A stretch of 64,000 bases of DNA from an uncultured Lachnospiraceae bacterium (GCA_900319245.1 ONNQ01000001.1:1-64000); one strand, 5' to 3'; shown: positions 27,745 through 37,526, counted from the stretch's first letter. A program made the numbers and translations. The notes: generated by a model not told the origin, from the sequence alone.

Positions 27745-27951
27745 CACCGGCACCTCCTTTCTGTGAATACCCGGTCAATGCGGCGGACTTGTGTTTTCCG
27801 CCTCCCGATACTCTACAAGAAAACAAAGCACGACAATAGGCAGAAAATTGACAAGATTTAGGTAAATTTCGACTTGGGAAATGGCAATGGCGGATGCGTG
27901 CAAGTGTGTTATGATAGTAGAAGTCATTACATAAAAAGGAGCAACGAAGCT

Positions 27952-30147
27952 ATGCAGATCAATGAAAAGATCGCCCTCGATCTGGGCGTTAAGACATGGC
28001 AGGTGGAAGCGGCCGTCAAGCTGATCGACGAGGGCAATACGATCCCTTTCATCGCCAGATACAGAAAAGAAGCGACGGGAACGCTGACCGACGAGCAGCT
28101 GCGTGATCTGGGCGAATCGCTGGCCTATCTGCGGTCTCTTGAGGAGCGCAAGGCGAAGGTCATGGAGAGCATCGAGGAGCAGGGAAAGCTCACGGACAAG
28201 CTTAGAAAGCAGATTGAAGAGGCGCAGACCCTTGTAGAAGTGGAGGACCTCTATCTTCCCTACCGCCCCAAGAGAAGGACCCGCGCGGGCATCGCGAAGG
28301 AGAGAGGGCTGCAGGGCCTGGCAGACTATATTTTGGCCCAGAAGAAGGGCAGCCATGTACTGCAGGAAGCGGAGAAATATGTGGACCCGGACAAGGAAGT
28401 GCCGGATGGAAAGGCCGCTGTGGCCGGCGCGCTGGATATCGTGGCGGAGCAGATTTCGGACGAGGCCCGCTTCCGCGCCTTTATCCGTGAAAAGACCTTT
28501 AAGAGCGGCACGCTCGTGACCGCCGAGAAAGCGCGAAAGAAGGGCGAAGACGAGGCGAAGGAGAGCAAGACGCCGGCCGGCAAGAAAGAGAGGCGGGACG
28601 TCTATGAGATGTATTTTGCATACGAGGAGGCGCTCCGCAAAATACCGGGGCACCGCGTGCTGGCCGTCAATCGCGGCGAGAAGGAGAACTTCCTCACGGT
28701 CAAAATACAGGCGCCCGAGGAAGAGATCCTCACCTATCTGGAAAAGCAGGTCACACATGGTGAGAAGAACCCGGATCCGGATACCTTCACCTATATTAAG
28801 GCGGCCGTCAAGGACAGCTATGACCGCCTGATCGCGCCTGCGATCGAGAGAGAACTGAGAAATCAGATGACGGAAGAGGCCGAGGACGGCGCCATCCGCG
28901 TGTTCGCTTCCAACCTGGAGCAGCTCCTCATGCAGCAGCCCATCGCCGGCAAGGTCGTGCTGGGATGGGACCCCGCCTTCCGCACAGGATGCAAACTGGC
29001 GGTTGCGGATCCGACAGGCCGGATCCTGGACACAACTGTGATTTTCCCCACCGCGCCGCAGAACAAGGTCCGCGAAGCCAAGCGGGTGCTGAAGGACCTG
29101 GTAAACAAATACAATGTCTCCGTGATCAGCGTCGGCAACGGCACGGCGTCGAGAGAATCGGAGCAGGTCATCACAGAGTTCATCAAAGAGGCAGGCAGAC
29201 CGGTCCAGTACGTGATCGTCAACGAGGCCGGCGCTTCCGTGTACAGCGCCAGTAAGCTCGCCACAGAAGAGTTTCCCGCCTTCGACGTCGGGCAAAGAAG
29301 CGCCGCGTCCATTGCAAGAAGGCTGCAGGATCCGCTTGCCGAGCTGGTCAAGATCGACCCCAAAGCGATCGGCGTCGGTCAGTACCAGCACGATATGAAC
29401 CAGAAGAAGCTGGACGGCGCGCTGACAGGCGTTGTCGAGAAGTGCGTCAACCGGGTCGGCGTGGACCTCAATACAGCGTCCTTCTCGCTCTTGTCCTACA
29501 TCTCCGGCATCAGTAAGACGGTAGCCAAGAACATTGTTTCTTATAGAGAAGAGAACGGCGCGTTCCGCAACCGAAGAGAGCTCCTGAAGGTGGCGGGCCT
29601 TGGCCCGAAAGCCTTCCAGCAGTGCGCGGGCTTTCTGCGCATCCGGGGCGGCGACCAGCCGCTGGACGAAACGAGCGTCCACCCAGAGAGCTACGGCGCG
29701 GTCAAAGACCTGCTTGCAGGCCTTGGTCTTTCCATGGACAGGGATTCCTTTAAGGCGGCGGTGAAGATGACCGTGGATCCTGCGAGGAAGGCAAAGGAAC
29801 TGGGCATCGGTGAGCCCACCCTGCGCGATATCCTGAGCGAGCTGGAAAAGCCTGCCAGGGATCCCAGAGAAGAGATGCCGGCGCCCGTCCTCCGAAGCGA
29901 CGTGTTGTCCATGGAGGATTTAAAGCCGGGCCTAAAGCTCAAGGGCACCGTCCGCAACATTGTGGACTTTGGCGCCTTTGTCGATATCGGCGTCCACCAG
30001 GACGGACTGGTCCACATCTCCAAGATGAGCCGCAAGTTCATCAAGCACCCGCTGGAAGTGGTGCGCGTGGGCGACGTCGTGGATGTGACCGTGCTCGGCG
30101 TGGATGCGGGCAAGAAGAGAATCTCGCTGTCGATGGTCGAAGACTGA
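27952..30147 (+). CDS. tex: Tex-family S1 RNA-binding protein
   Basis: About 731 residues, the usual Tex length: N-terminal helical domain (NEKIALDLGVKTWQVEAAVKLID), a YqgF-like domain (about 320-450, VVLGWDPAFRTGCKLAV), helix-hairpin-helix motifs (about 480-560, ISKTVAKNIVSYRE) and a C-terminal S1 domain (about 645-715, GTVRNIVDFGAFVDIGVHQDGLVHIS). Family members bind nucleic acid and influence transcription; the exact role is uncertain. The start at 27952 is set by AAGGAG ten bases upstream; the frame is open further upstream without a ribosome site. A GH3 gene follows by 27 bases. Confidence 0.95.
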   Translation: MQINEKIALDLGVKTWQVEAAVKLIDEGNTIPFIARYRKEATGTLTDEQLRDLGESLAYLRSLEERKAKVMESIEEQGKLTDKLRKQIEEAQTLVEVEDLYLPYRPKRRTRAGIAKERGLQGLADYILAQKKGSHVLQEAEKYVDPDKEVPDGKAAVAGALDIVAEQISDEARFRAFIREKTFKSGTLVTAEKARKKGEDEAKESKTPAGKKERRDVYEMYFAYEEALRKIPGHRVLAVNRGEKENFLTVKIQAPEEEILTYLEKQVTHGEKNPDPDTFTYIKAAVKDSYDRLIAPAIERELRNQMTEEAEDGAIRVFASNLEQLLMQQPIAGKVVLGWDPAFRTGCKLAVADPTGRILDTTVIFPTAPQNKVREAKRVLKDLVNKYNVSVISVGNGTASRESEQVITEFIKEAGRPVQYVIVNEAGASVYSASKLATEEFPAFDVGQRSAASIARRLQDPLAELVKIDPKAIGVGQYQHDMNQKKLDGALTGVVEKCVNRVGVDLNTASFSLLSYISGISKTVAKNIVSYREENGAFRNRRELLKVAGLGPKAFQQCAGFLRIRGGDQPLDETSVHPESYGAVKDLLAGLGLSMDRDSFKAAVKMTVDPARKAKELGIGEPTLRDILSELEKPARDPREEMPAPVLRSDVLSMEDLKPGLKLKGTVRNIVDFGAFVDIGVHQDGLVHISKMSRKFIKHPLEVVRVGDVVDVTVLGVDAGKKRISLSMVED

Positions 30148-30174
30148 TTTGAAAAAACGGGAAAGGGGTACGCG

Positions 30175-32592
30175 ATGAAAAACATGGCTTTTAACAAGGA
30201 AGTATACGCTGGGTACGCGCGCAAAGCGCAGGCGGAAGGCGCCGTGCTCGTAGAGAACAGGAATAATGCGCTGCCCTTGGCGCAGGGAAGCCGGATCGCT
30301 CTGTTCGGGCGCAGCCAGTTCCACTACTACAAGAGCGGAACCGGCTCGGGCGGCATGGTCAATACGGAATATGTGACCGGCCTGCGGGAAGCCATCCTGC
30401 AAAGAGGCAGCTACACACTGGCCCCTTCTGTAGAGAGGGCCTATGAAGCGTGGCTGCCGGCGCACCCCTTCGATCCCGGCCACGGATGGGGCACAGAGCC
30501 CTGGTTCCAGGAGGAGATGGTGCCGGAGGAAGCACTGGTAGAAGAAGCGGCGCGGGAAGCGGAGGCCGCGGTTGTGATCATCGGACGAACGGCCGGTGAG
30601 GACCAGGATAACAGCCCTGCACCGGGCAGCTGGTATCTGACAGCGCAGGAAGAGACGATGCTTGGGAGAGTCTGCGCGGCGTTTGAAAGAACGGTCGTCA
30701 TCCTGAACGTCGGCAATATCATCGACATGCAGTGGGTGGAGCGCTTTCAGCCAGCCGCCGTGCTCTATGTCTGGCAGGGCGGCCAGGAAGGCGGAAATGG
30801 AATACTGGACCTTCTGACAGGGGCGGTGTCTCCCTCCGGGAAGCTGGCCGATACGATCGCACGCAAGATCACCGATTACCCCTCCGACGCCCATTTCGCA
30901 GACCCGGACAGAAACTATTATGTGGAAGACATTTACGTCGGCTATCGGTATTTTGAAACCTTTGCAAAGGAAAAAGTCCTGTACCCGTTCGGATACGGTC
31001 TCTCCTACACGACGTTCGAGATCCGCGGACAGGGCATGGAGAGCATTGGCGACGACACGATCAACTTCCGCGCGAGAGTGATCAACACGGGCAAAGTGAA
31101 GGGCAAGGAAGTCGTGCAGATCTACTGTGAGGCGCCGCAGGGAAAGCTCGGGAAACCGGCGAGAGTGCTGTGCGCCTTTCGAAAGACTATTACGCTGGAT
31201 CCCGGACAGTATCAGGAGCTTCGCTTCAAGGTCCCCATCCGCGCGATCGCGAGCTACGACGACAGCGGCGTGACCGGATACAAGTCTGCCTGGGTCCTGG
31301 AGGCGGGAACCTATACCTTCCACATGGGATGCAGCGTGCGCGACACGAAGCCATGCGGAAGCCTGCAGCTGAGTGGAACGGCGGTCATCGAGCAGCTGGA
31401 GGAGGCCATGGCGCCTATCCGGCCTTTCGACAGGATGAAGCCGCAGAGCGCTGCCGCAGCGCCGGCAGCAGGCCATGAAGAAGGGGCAGGCAGGTCCCCC
31501 TATACTGTTTGTTATGAGCCTGCGCCGCTGCGGACGCAAGCGCCTTTAGAGAGGCGGGGCAGAAGATTGCCGCCCGAATACCCTTATACAGGGGACAAGG
31601 GCTATCGCCTTGTCGATGTCGCAGACGGGACAGTGACCATGGAGGCCTTTTTGGCCCAGCTTTCGGACGACGATCTGGCCGCGCTGACCCGCGGGGAGGG
31701 CATGTGCTCGCCCAAGGTGACGCCCGGTACGGCGTCCGCGTTTGGCGGCGTCACGAAGAGGCTGACAGAGTTCGGAATTCCGATCGCGTGCTGCTCGGAC
31801 GGCCCCAGCGGAATCCGCATGGATACCGGGGCACTGGCCTTTTCCATCCCTTCCGGAACCTGCCTTGCCTGCTCGTTCAACCTGGTCCTGGTCAAAGAAC
31901 TGTTCGACTGGCTGGGAATGGAAGTGCGCAGCAATGAGATCGATTCTCTTCTGGGCCCCGGCATGAACATTCACAGGCATCCCCTGAACGGACGAAACTT
32001 CGAGTACTTCTCCGAAGATCCGTTTCTCACAGGAAAAATGTCCGTCGTACAGCTGCGCGGACTGCGCGAGAGCGGCGTTGTCGGAACCATCAAGCATTTC
32101 TGCGCCAACAACCAGGAGCATCGGCGCACGAAAGTGGACGCAGTCATCTCCGAGAGAGCCCTTAGGGAAATCTATCTGCGCGGCTTTGAGATGGCGGTTC
32201 GCGAAGGCGCGGCGACTTCGGTCATGACGACATACGGCGCTGTAAATGGGACATGGACCGCCTCGCAGTACGACCTTCTGACGACAATCCTGCGCGGCCA
32301 GTTTGGCTTTGGCGGAATTGTCATGACAGACTGGGGCGCGTCGGGAAGCGAGGAGAATGGAGTGGGAACGCCGCAGCAGACCGCGAGCATGCTCCGCGCC
32401 CAGAACGACCTGTATATGGTTGTCACGGACGCAGAGGCAAATTCAGGCAACGACGATACGCTGCAGGGGCTCGCAGAGGGGAGACTTACCCGCGGCGAGC
32501 TGCTAAGAGCCGCCTACAATATCTGCCGCTTCCTGCTGGACACCCCGGCCTTTGCGCACATGTACAGAAAAGAAAACGCCGATCAACAGTAA
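30175..32592 (+). CDS. Glycoside hydrolase family 3, domain order reversed
   Basis: Probable beta-glucosidase. In most GH3 enzymes the TIM barrel comes first. Here the alpha/beta sandwich (about 1-260, VLVENRNNALPL, GGQEGGNGILDLLTG) and a fibronectin-III-like domain (about 280-400) come first, then a linker, then the TIM barrel (about 480-790) with SDGPSGIR, NIHRHPLNGRNFEYFSEDP, KHFCANNQEHRR and the nucleophile Asp719 in VMTDWGAS. Reversed GH3s are known from ruminal Clostridia such as Butyrivibrio. No signal peptide, so cytoplasmic. AAAGGGG precedes the ATG, and the ROK kinase follows, consistent with intracellular use of imported beta-glucosides. Confidence 0.9.
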   Translation: MKNMAFNKEVYAGYARKAQAEGAVLVENRNNALPLAQGSRIALFGRSQFHYYKSGTGSGGMVNTEYVTGLREAILQRGSYTLAPSVERAYEAWLPAHPFDPGHGWGTEPWFQEEMVPEEALVEEAAREAEAAVVIIGRTAGEDQDNSPAPGSWYLTAQEETMLGRVCAAFERTVVILNVGNIIDMQWVERFQPAAVLYVWQGGQEGGNGILDLLTGAVSPSGKLADTIARKITDYPSDAHFADPDRNYYVEDIYVGYRYFETFAKEKVLYPFGYGLSYTTFEIRGQGMESIGDDTINFRARVINTGKVKGKEVVQIYCEAPQGKLGKPARVLCAFRKTITLDPGQYQELRFKVPIRAIASYDDSGVTGYKSAWVLEAGTYTFHMGCSVRDTKPCGSLQLSGTAVIEQLEEAMAPIRPFDRMKPQSAAAAPAAGHEEGAGRSPYTVCYEPAPLRTQAPLERRGRRLPPEYPYTGDKGYRLVDVADGTVTMEAFLAQLSDDDLAALTRGEGMCSPKVTPGTASAFGGVTKRLTEFGIPIACCSDGPSGIRMDTGALAFSIPSGTCLACSFNLVLVKELFDWLGMEVRSNEIDSLLGPGMNIHRHPLNGRNFEYFSEDPFLTGKMSVVQLRGLRESGVVGTIKHFCANNQEHRRTKVDAVISERALREIYLRGFEMAVREGAATSVMTTYGAVNGTWTASQYDLLTTILRGQFGFGGIVMTDWGASGSEENGVGTPQQTASMLRAQNDLYMVVTDAEANSGNDDTLQGLAEGRLTRGELLRAAYNICRFLLDTPAFAHMYRKENADQQ

Positions 32593-32649
32593 AGACGCGG
32601 CGCGTTGGAGCAGTAAAACAAGTCAAAATATGGTATGGGAGGAACGCAA

Positions 32650-33555
32650 ATGAAGCTGATGGTATTTGACGTGGGCGGAACAGAAATTAAGTATAGTGTC
32701 ATGAACGAGACGCTCGTACGAAAGGACAGCGGAAGTGTACCGACGCCGATGACCAACCAGGAGGACTTTATCGAGACGCTGTACGCGCTCTACGCCCCGC
32801 ACAAAGACGAGGTGGAAGGCATTGCCATGAGCCTTCCGGGGTTTATTGACAGTGAAAACGGCGTCTGCCTGGGCGGCGGCGCGCTTCAGTATAATAAGGG
32901 GCAGCAAGTGGCGGCACCTTTGTCGAGGAGAGCCGGATGCCCGGTGCACATCGCCAATGACGGAAAATGCGCCGCGCTTGCGGAACTGAAAAGCGGCGCC
33001 CTCAAGGGGTGCCGCAATGCGAGCGTCTATATTATCGGTACGGGCGTCGGCGGCGGCCTGATCATTGGCGGAGAAGTCCTGAACGGCAGCCATTTCACGG
33101 CCGGGGAATACAGCTTCCTGCGGCTTAGCAATGCGGACTGGGACGATCCGGGAACAACGGCGGGCATGCTCTGCAGCACGACCGGCCTTATGGATCTCAA
33201 CCGCCGTATGACCAGCTTTAGCACGCAGCCGCTCCTCAATGGCCGGCAGTTTTTTGACAAAGTAAACGCCGGCGACCCGCTTTCTATGAAGGTTCTTGAA
33301 AAGTTCTGCCGGCAGGTCGCCATGCACATCGCCAACCTGACCATTCTTCTGGATCTTGAAAAAGTCGCGATCGGCGGCGGCATCAGCCGGCAGCCGATCC
33401 TCACAGAGACGATCCGGAAGTGCCTGGATGAATTGTATAGCAATCCCGGTTTGTATTTTGACCCGGTGCTGCCCAAGGCAGAGGTCGTACCGTGCCGGTT
33501 TGGAAGCGAAGCGAACCAGGTAGGCGCCTATTACTACTATCGAAACGACGTGTAA
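32650..33555 (+). CDS. ROK-family sugar kinase without the zinc cysteine motif
   Basis: 301 residues. ATP motif DVGGTEIKYSV at the N terminus, catalytic Asp in HIANDGKCAALAE, phosphate motif GTGVGGGLIIGG. The CxCGxxGCxE zinc motif of typical ROK kinases and repressors is replaced by a short LCSTTGLM segment, as in Listeria BglK-type beta-glucoside kinases. Next to a GH3 beta-glucosidase, a glucose or beta-glucoside kinase role is plausible but inferred. GGGAGG precedes the ATG at 32650; an in-frame ATG at 32635 is less well placed. It has no DNA-binding domain, so it is not a repressor. Confidence 0.88.
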   Translation: MKLMVFDVGGTEIKYSVMNETLVRKDSGSVPTPMTNQEDFIETLYALYAPHKDEVEGIAMSLPGFIDSENGVCLGGGALQYNKGQQVAAPLSRRAGCPVHIANDGKCAALAELKSGALKGCRNASVYIIGTGVGGGLIIGGEVLNGSHFTAGEYSFLRLSNADWDDPGTTAGMLCSTTGLMDLNRRMTSFSTQPLLNGRQFFDKVNAGDPLSMKVLEKFCRQVAMHIANLTILLDLEKVAIGGGISRQPILTETIRKCLDELYSNPGLYFDPVLPKAEVVPCRFGSEANQVGAYYYYRNDV

Positions 33556-33642
33556 AGCGCCGGCTTGTCATTGCCGTCCGTGGGAACATTCCCAAATCGA
33601 AGCGGCATACCAACCCATCCCTGGAAGCCGCAGGAGAGAGGG

Positions 33643-35238
33643 TCATCGCAGCTGATACATGATTCGGCCGTAGCCCTCCCATACGACGCGATCACCACGC
33701 CCGGTACACACGGCACACAGATCGGAGGACGCAGGGAGGATCACAAACTTACTCTTCAGCGTGCCGGCGGTCAGGTGCTCCTCCATATAGGCGGCCTGAC
33801 AGACGTTGAGAGACGCGTAGGTGGGCAGCATGAACTCCCACTGCATATCCTTCTCTTCGACGAGCTTGGCAATCGTGTTGTCCCAGGGATCGTCGGAAAG
33901 CGGTATAATGCCGCGGAATGTTGAGCGCAGATCCGCCTCCTCGGAGACGGACAAGGTGCTGTCATCGACTTGCGGGAACGCGAAGTTTAAGGGCGCGCGG
34001 ACGAACAGGAAGGCCATGATGATAAGGAGCGCGATCTGCGACAGGAGGCGCTCCCAGCCGCCCAGAACGGCCAGCAGAAGACCGTAGGAGAGGGTGATGG
34101 CAAGCATCATGCGGTGCAGCTGTACAGGGCTGTAGAGGACCACATTGGCCTCATAGATCGCGGCGCCTGCCATAAGCATCAAAAAGATGACCGCGCAGCG
34201 GCCGTCGCGTGTCTTCTCCCGGGCCAAAAGACTGTGGACCAGAAGGACCAGCAGCAGGAAGGACTGGACCAGATACAGGACCGTGATCCCGCCTGCCCAG
34301 CGGCCGGCGCGCAGGTATCCGAGGATTTCCCGCAGGGCCTGCAGGTTGGTGGACAGGATCTGCTTGATAAGCGCGGTCACGGGGCCTCCGATGAGGGCCC
34401 GGAGCGTCTGTGCCGGCGAGTTCTGCGTAAAATAATGCGCGACGTTATAGTTCGTGAAAAAGAAATAGAGCCCCAGGGAGCCGACCGCAGACAGTCCGAT
34501 GAGAACCACGAAGAGAATTCTGGCAGGCACAGAGAGCCTGTTCTCCTTGCGCAGAAGCAAGTAGAAGGGCACGAGGAGCAGCGGGAAATAGTAGGGGCGC
34601 ATTGTGTTCCAGAAGAACACGGACAAGACCATTGCAAGCAGCGCGATCGCCTGCCTGCGGGGAGACGCTTCACGGTGTCTCATGAGCCACAAACTGAGCG
34701 CAGTGAACAGGATCATAAAGAAGCTGTAGCTCCCCTCGCTCATGCCGGACCAGATATAGCGCCCTGCCACAAGGTATGTGGAAAGGAAGAGGAAGGCATA
34801 GTAGCCCTCCCGCACGCCGGGGCGCACGAGCACGACAAAGAGAAGGCAGGAAAGGACTGCCAGGATCACATTGCTGTAGTAGATAAAGTTGTGGGTGCCG
34901 ATCCCCGTCACGAAGGACAGGGCAAAATAGGGCAGATACGTAAAGATGTTGTAAGGCCCATAGGGGAGATGGGCTGGCGCGGCCTCATTGTAGCCGGTCA
35001 TGCCGCGGGGCGTAAACTCGTTCCTTAAAAGGACCACGACGCGGTTGTAGCCAATTTCATCATTCCAGGTCGTATTCCAGGCGTCCAGCTGCCGCACGGA
35101 CGAGCCGGTGAAAAACTGTAAAAGGAACGCGGCGACAAAAGGCGTGGTCAGGATCAAAAGCCAAAAGAGGATGGCCGCAGGGTTGATACGGCGCAGCCCA
35201 GTATGGTTGTCGGGAGTAGGTGTTGTAGGGGAAAGCAT
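33643..35238 (-). CDS. Polytopic membrane protein, GT-C glycosyltransferase-like
   Basis: 531 residues with about 11 membrane segments. The first external loop carries acidic motif TTWNDEIGYNRVV, as expected for a GT-C-fold enzyme. The C-terminal ~100 residues are soluble. The start at 35238 (MLSPTTPTP) is set by GGAGG ten bases upstream; the longer upstream reading frame is spurious. It is divergent from another membrane protein at 35404 and convergent with the ROK kinase. Substrate unknown; a lipid-linked sugar is the family expectation. Confidence 0.75.
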   Translation of the reverse strand: MLSPTTPTPDNHTGLRRINPAAILFWLLILTTPFVAAFLLQFFTGSSVRQLDAWNTTWNDEIGYNRVVVLLRNEFTPRGMTGYNEAAPAHLPYGPYNIFTYLPYFALSFVTGIGTHNFIYYSNVILAVLSCLLFVVLVRPGVREGYYAFLFLSTYLVAGRYIWSGMSEGSYSFFMILFTALSLWLMRHREASPRRQAIALLAMVLSVFFWNTMRPYYFPLLLVPFYLLLRKENRLSVPARILFVVLIGLSAVGSLGLYFFFTNYNVAHYFTQNSPAQTLRALIGGPVTALIKQILSTNLQALREILGYLRAGRWAGGITVLYLVQSFLLLVLLVHSLLAREKTRDGRCAVIFLMLMAGAAIYEANVVLYSPVQLHRMMLAITLSYGLLLAVLGGWERLLSQIALLIIMAFLFVRAPLNFAFPQVDDSTLSVSEEADLRSTFRGIIPLSDDPWDNTIAKLVEEKDMQWEFMLPTYASLNVCQAAYMEEHLTAGTLKSKFVILPASSDLCAVCTGRGDRVVWEGYGRIMYQLR

Positions 35239-35274
35239 TCGTGGGTGACCTCCGCAAAGGATACATATGCCCTC

Positions 35275-35302
35275 ATTATACATCAGCATCGAAAATCGGC
35301 AA
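35275..35302 (-). promoter_or_regulatory. Promoter of the 33643-35238 gene
   Basis: On the - strand TTGCCG (35302-35297) and TATAAT (35280-35275) are 16 bases apart. For the divergent gene a TATAAT is at 35361-35366 without a good -35. Confidence 0.65.
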
Positions 35303-35403
35303 ACAGAACACAATCCGGAAAGTTTATTTGGGATTCTCTGCCGAAACATAGAAAAAAGGGTATAATAAGACCAAAGACTCTTGTTAGATATTGGGAGGAA
35401 GGT

Positions 35404-36606
35404 ATGGAGAATACAGATCACAGACGTGCAAGAGGAGTGAGCCTTGCCGTAATTGCAGCCAGTCTCGCGATCCTTTTTACCTGCGGATTTCTTACAGCAC
35501 TGGTCGGAATCGACTACGGCCCCCACGAAGAGATCGCGCTGAGCCTTACGCCCGGCGACCCCGTAGGGATGTTCAAAGCGCATCCGGAGCCGCTATGGCA
35601 CCTGATGACCTATCTGGTGGTCAATGTGCTGCACTGCAGAGTGCAGATCGCGGCAGGCCTGGTATCAGGACTTCTGATCGCACTCACCTATATCGCCGCG
35701 TACTTCGTCATTCGAAAAGAAGTACCCGGCCTCGAATCCTATGAGGCGGCGGCCCTCGATTTGGTACTGCATCTTGCAGGCGCGATTTATGTGCCGTTCT
35801 TTAATAAGGAGCCCTATCTGGGACAGGGGACGCCCAATATCTGGCACAATCCCACGACGATCGCGGTCAGACCCATCGCACTATTGATCTTCGTGCTGAT
35901 GGGTTCTATGGTCATCAAGGCACAGAAAGAGGACTTTGAAAACGGGATTCCTGTTGGGAGAGGCATTCTGACCGGCTTTTTGCTTGTGCTGTCCTGCCTC
36001 GCAAAACCCAGCTTCGTGCAGGTCTTCTATCCGGCCATCTTTACGCTGATGGTGATCTGGCTGATCCTGTATAAGGGCCGAAACTTAAGGACGGCGATCC
36101 AGCTGTTTCTGGTGTGCCTGCCGTCCTTCGTCGTCATGATCATGCAGTTTGTCATTTCCTTCTACAGTGGAAACGGAAATTCAGGCGGCATTACCATTGC
36201 CCCCTTTGTCGTGGCAGGCGCGAGAACCCGTTCGATCCCGATCTCCATGCTGCTTCTTCTGGCCTTCCCGCTTCTCATGCTGATTCTCTCCCTGATCAAG
36301 AAGAGCGTGAGCTGGGAGGATGTCCTTGGCTGGCTCATGCTGCTCTGGGGACTTGTGTGGAGACTGCTGCTTGCAGAAAAAGGAGAAAGGATCTATCATG
36401 GTAACTTCTCCTGGGGATACATGCTGGCTGCCTACCTGGTCTGGTTTACGGCCGTCAGGAACTACTTAAAGTTTTACTTCAGTGAGCAGATGACAGGCAA
36501 TAAGCGGGGCGTCGGCTTTGTACTTTCGACAGTGGTGCTCGTACTGCACTTCCTGTCAGGCATTTATTATCTGATCTATCTGGTAGCATTGGGACACGGC
36601 ATGTGA
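35404..36606 (+). CDS. Polytopic membrane protein, unknown
   Basis: 400 residues with about ten membrane segments. The first loop IDYGPHEEIALSLTPGD and the nearby KAHPEPLWHLMTYL recall EpsG/GT-C-type proteins that assemble surface polysaccharide, but this is a weak resemblance. GGGAGGAAGG precedes the ATG at 35404. dapA begins 35 bases after its stop and may share its transcript. It is divergently arranged with another polytopic protein, so the two may act in the same envelope process. Confidence 0.72.
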   Translation: MENTDHRRARGVSLAVIAASLAILFTCGFLTALVGIDYGPHEEIALSLTPGDPVGMFKAHPEPLWHLMTYLVVNVLHCRVQIAAGLVSGLLIALTYIAAYFVIRKEVPGLESYEAAALDLVLHLAGAIYVPFFNKEPYLGQGTPNIWHNPTTIAVRPIALLIFVLMGSMVIKAQKEDFENGIPVGRGILTGFLLVLSCLAKPSFVQVFYPAIFTLMVIWLILYKGRNLRTAIQLFLVCLPSFVVMIMQFVISFYSGNGNSGGITIAPFVVAGARTRSIPISMLLLLAFPLLMLILSLIKKSVSWEDVLGWLMLLWGLVWRLLLAEKGERIYHGNFSWGYMLAAYLVWFTAVRNYLKFYFSEQMTGNKRGVGFVLSTVVLVLHFLSGIYYLIYLVALGHGM

Positions 36607-36641
36607 TCCCGGGAAAGCAAATTAAAGGAGAATCGATTACA

Positions 36642-37526
36642 ATGGCTATTTTCAGAGGAGCGGGCGTTGCAATGGTTACGCCCATGAAAGACAACGGTGA
36701 GATCAACTACGAAGTCCTCGGGCAGCTGATCGAGGACCAGATCGCAGGCCACACAGATGCCATCATCATCTGCGGAACGACCGGCGAAGCCCCTACGCTG
36801 GAGGATGATGAGCACCTTGAGGCGATCCGTTATACGGTCGACAAGACCGCGGGCAGGATTCCCGTCATTGCGGGAACCGGCTCCAACAACACAGCGCACG
36901 CGATCATGATGTCCAAAGAGGCCCAGAAGCAGGGCGCCGACGGATGCCTTCTCGTTGCGCCCTATTACAACAAAGCGACGCAGAACGGTCTCGTCAAGCA
37001 CTTCGCGGCAATCGCGGGCGCTGTAGATATCCCCTGCATCCTGTACAATGTGCCCTCCAGAACCGGCTCCAACATCCTTCCCGAGACGGCGCTTCGCCTC
37101 GCCAACGAGGTGGACAATATCGTCGCGATCAAGGAAGCGTCCGGCAATATCAGCCAGGTGGGCAAGCTGGCGGCCCTCTGTGAGGGAAAGCTCGACATCT
37201 ACTCGGGCAACGACGACCAGATCGTCCCGATCTGCGCGCTTGGCGGCATCGGCGTCATCTCCGTGCTCTCCAATGTGGCGCCCAGAGAGACCCACAACAT
37301 GGTGGAATACTGCATGATGAACCGCTACGACAAGGCCAGAGAGCTGCAGCACAAGGCCCTGGATCTGGTGAACGCACTGTTTTGTGAAGTCAATCCCATT
37401 CCTGTCAAGGCGGCGCTTCGCATGCAGGGATTCGAGGTAGGAAACCCGAGACTGCCGCTGACAGAGATGGAGCCTGCGCATCAGGAGGTGCTGCGGAAGG
37501 CGATGGTTGAATTCGGATGCCTGTAA
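36642..37526 (+). CDS. dapA: 4-hydroxy-tetrahydrodipicolinate synthase
   Basis: Condenses pyruvate with aspartate semialdehyde, the first committed step to diaminopimelate and lysine. 294 residues. Schiff-base Lys164 in AIKEASGNI, Tyr135 in LYNVPSRTG, Thr46-Thr47 in CGTTGEA and Arg140 complete the active site. AAAGGAG precedes the ATG at 36642. No dapB or lysine riboswitch is adjacent, which is unusual; control may follow the upstream membrane protein gene. Confidence 0.96.
   Translation: MAIFRGAGVAMVTPMKDNGEINYEVLGQLIEDQIAGHTDAIIICGTTGEAPTLEDDEHLEAIRYTVDKTAGRIPVIAGTGSNNTAHAIMMSKEAQKQGADGCLLVAPYYNKATQNGLVKHFAAIAGAVDIPCILYNVPSRTGSNILPETALRLANEVDNIVAIKEASGNISQVGKLAALCEGKLDIYSGNDDQIVPICALGGIGVISVLSNVAPRETHNMVEYCMMNRYDKARELQHKALDLVNALFCEVNPIPVKAALRMQGFEVGNPRLPLTEMEPAHQEVLRKAMVEFGCL

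Noticed and set aside
27775-29682. 635-residue - strand frame opposite tex
   Set aside because: Shadow of Tex, which has the full domain order and a good ribosome site.
36607-36641. Lysine riboswitch before dapA
   Set aside because: The gap to the upstream gene is only 35 bases and contains just the ribosome site.
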